Below, one piece after another: positions 6,306 to 7,703 of a stretch of 7,703 nucleotides of DNA; positions within the stretch are counted from its first letter, which is position 1; every line of letters begins with the position of its first letter. The stretch is from contig QKAI01000469.1 of the NCBI GenBank assembly GCA_003246505.1, positions 1 to 7,703 of the forward strand. Reading direction: 5' to 3'. The notes beneath the pieces were generated by a model that worked only from the letters and a program-made list of their open reading frames with translations, did no database searches and was not told where the DNA came from. Made by a program: the position numbers and the translations under genes. Source of the DNA: Spirochaetaceae bacterium. Lineage in GTDB: Bacteria > Spirochaetota > Spirochaetia > DSM-2461.

Positions 6306-6350
6306 CGTAACTACGATTACCGGTCGTAACTACGTTACGATTACCAGTCG
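6306..6350. repeat. Imperfect tandem duplication at the dbpA/SDR convergent junction
   Basis: CGTAACTACG-ATTACC-GGTCG (6306-6326) is followed by a second copy (6325-6350) with the same order but five extra bases TTACG and one G-to-A change; the copies share the bases at 6325-6326. The second copy includes the dehydrogenase stop codon (complement of 6341-6343) and its last codons; the first lies between the genes. Inside it, TCGTAAC (6324-6330) and GTTACGA (6334-6340) form a perfect 7-base stem with a 3-base loop, extendable by two G-T pairs. There is no T-tract on either strand, so I do not call it a terminator, although it is the only hairpin between the converging genes. Confidence 0.6.
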
Positions 6351-7703
6351 ATGGGAAAGTAATCCTTCAGGAACTGGCCGCACCAGTGCTTCCCCGTATT
6401 GATTCCGTCGAAGAAGGGGTCGCACACCCGGGCCGCCCCGTCCACGATGTCCAGGGGGGGCTGGAAGTCGTGGAGCTCCTCCTTCAGCCTGGAGAGCTGG
6501 GCCGGGTCCTCGTCGGTGACCCATCCCGTGTCCACCGCGTTCATGAAGATCCCGGATTTCGCCAGCTCCGAGGCGGAGGTGTGGGTGAGCATGTTCAGGG
6601 CCGCCTTGGCCATGTTCGTGTGGGGATGGCGCTCCCCCTTCTTGAAGCGGAGGAATTTCCCCTCCATGGCGGAAACGTTCACGATATGCTTCTGCCCCGT
6701 GTTCTCCCTCTTCATAAGGGGGGTCAGCTTATTGCAGAGGACGAAGGGGGCCACCGCGTTGACCAGCTGGATCTCCAGCATCTCCGAGGTCTGGATCTCT
6801 CCCAGTTTGAGGCGCCAGCTGTTGGTGGTGCGCAGATCCACCTGCTGAAGATCCATGTCCAGCCTGCCCGCGGGAAAAACCGCTTCCACCGATTTCTCCT
6901 CGTCAAAGTCGTAGGGAATCTGGGAGAGCTTCGCCGACTCCCGGAGGCCCAGGCCGGGGGTTTTATCCCCGCCGGCGGTGGTGATCAGGGCGCCTTCCCC
7001 GCCGGACAGGGATCGGGTGACCGAGGAGAGGCGGTCGGTGAACACATGGAAATTATGCAGAAGATCCCGGGCTTCCCGGGACATCTCCCCCCGTTCCAGG
7101 AGTTCGTTCGCCATAAGGTGGGCATAGAACCCGGGGGGACGTCTCACCGTCTGGGCCGCGTTGTTGATGAGGATGTCCAGGCGGCTGTAGGTCTCCTCCA
7201 CATGGCGGCAGAAGAGTTCCACGCTGGGGGTATGGCGCAGATCCAGGCCGTAGACGTGCAGGCGGCCGCCCCAGTCGGCAAAATCCTCCTCCCGGGCGTA
7301 GCGCAGGGCCGAATCCACGGGGAAGCGGGTGGTGGCGATGACCGTCGCCCCCGCCCGGAGCATCATCAGGGTCGCCTGGTAGCCAATCTTGAGGCGCGAA
7401 CCGGTAATGAGGGCGACCTGGCCGGTCAGGTCCGCCGTCTGGAAGCGCTTCCGGTAGTTCAGTTCCGCGCAGGAGGGGCACATGGTGTCATAGAAGAAAT
7501 GGAGCCGGGTGAATTCCTTTTTGCAGACATAGCAGTTGCGGGGGGACTGGAGAACGGGCCCATCCCCGGATTCCCGGGAGGAATCGGCGATTTGAAGGGG
7601 AGCGGAGAAGACCTCCTCGGTCCGGGCTTTGCGGATGCCCGTGGCCGCCCGGGCGGTTCTGTCCTTTAGGGAGGCCTCCTGTTTGATCTGCCTGCGGGCG
7701 GCT
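6341..7703 (-). CDS. Atypical short-chain dehydrogenase/reductase with N-terminal four-cysteine motif, partial (start outside window)
   Basis: The reading frame is open at the right edge and gives at least 453 residues, so the protein is much longer than a classical SDR (about 250). The in-frame ATG at 7483 is internal because the preceding codons encode part of a CxxC-x14-CxxC motif (Cys codons at 7534-7532, 7525-7523, 7480-7478 and 7471-7469), a likely zinc ribbon. Counting from that Met, the Rossmann part shows VALITGSRLKIG (23-34; the usual TGxxxGIG has Lys for the second Gly), the LDILINNAAQT strand (102-112), Asn242, and Ser271 in IVNVSAMEG. Where YxxxK is expected it reads T289-N-M-A-K293, so the catalytic Tyr is replaced. 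An insert of roughly 120 residues separates NNAAQT from the next core helix. The C-terminus ends FLKDYFPIDW. I recall uncharacterised bacterial SDR proteins with the same CYVCK..., HTNMAKAALNM and FLKDY signatures, so this looks like a conserved family and not a decayed gene. Substrate unknown; it converges on dbpA. Confidence 0.88.
   Translation of the reverse strand, partial: AARRQIKQEASLKDRTARAATGIRKARTEEVFSAPLQIADSSRESGDGPVLQSPRNCYVCKKEFTRLHFFYDTMCPSCAELNYRKRFQTADLTGQVALITGSRLKIGYQATLMMLRAGATVIATTRFPVDSALRYAREEDFADWGGRLHVYGLDLRHTPSVELFCRHVEETYSRLDILINNAAQTVRRPPGFYAHLMANELLERGEMSREARDLLHNFHVFTDRLSSVTRSLSGGEGALITTAGGDKTPGLGLRESAKLSQIPYDFDEEKSVEAVFPAGRLDMDLQQVDLRTTNSWRLKLGEIQTSEMLEIQLVNAVAPFVLCNKLTPLMKRENTGQKHIVNVSAMEGKFLRFKKGERHPHTNMAKAALNMLTHTSASELAKSGIFMNAVDTGWVTDEDPAQLSRLKEELHDFQPPLDIVDGAARVCDPFFDGINTGKHWCGQFLKDYFPIDW

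Noticed and set aside
7481..7483. ATG at 7483 as the start of the dehydrogenase gene.
   Set aside because: The frame continues upstream without a stop to the window edge and encodes the first CxxC pair just before this Met, so the true start lies outside.
6386..7669. A 427-codon plus-strand frame opposite the dehydrogenase.
   Set aside because: The minus-strand SDR has recognisable Rossmann and cysteine motifs; this frame has shadow composition and no visible ribosome-binding site or domain.

Overview
This window comes from a GC-rich bacterial chromosome. It holds one plus-strand operon-like block of four complete genes, flanked on both sides by partial minus-strand genes that run off the window. 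The phylum cannot be proved from the sequence. The signal peptide of the binding protein (hydrophobic core ending in LLANGSRDSG) resembles exported proteins of Spirochaetota, so a GC-rich spirochaete is my best guess, as inference only.

Layout: (1) 1-795, minus strand: N-terminal 265 residues of a membrane sensor histidine kinase, with its ATP-binding domain beyond the left edge. (2) 796-1012: a 217-base divergent intergenic region with four copies of an 11-base unit (GTWACAR plus 4 bases, 901-944), the architecture of an OmpR/PhoB-family response-regulator site. (3) 1013-4908: a complete three-component ABC importer made of a periplasmic binding protein, a fused double-domain permease and an ATPase. 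A strong hairpin lies between the first two genes. (4) 4925-6301: a DEAD-box RNA helicase that is clearly DbpA, starting 16 bases after the ATPase gene. (5) 6306-6350: a short imperfect tandem duplication at the convergent junction. (6) 6341-7703, minus strand: an atypical short-chain dehydrogenase/reductase with an N-terminal four-cysteine zinc-binding motif and no tyrosine in the canonical active-site position; its start lies beyond the right edge.

How the parts may work together: the importer belongs to the ferric-iron/AfuA/phosphonate group (COG1840-type binding protein, FbpB-like fused permease, FbpC/PotA-like ATPase). The binding protein lacks the paired tyrosines of true ferric-binding proteins and has His-Asp there, which I recall as a feature of the sugar-phosphate binder AfuA. 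With the Pho-box-like operator and the divergent sensor kinase, this suggests a two-component-controlled importer for a phosphorylated compound. That is a hypothesis: the response regulator is not in the window and the substrate is unproven. DbpA is a ribosome-assembly helicase with no evident link to transport; it may simply be read from the same transcript.

I found no RNA genes, CRISPR arrays, insertion sequences or phage genes, and no convincing intrinsic terminator with a T-tract. The only non-coding stretch over about 60 bases is 796-1012.
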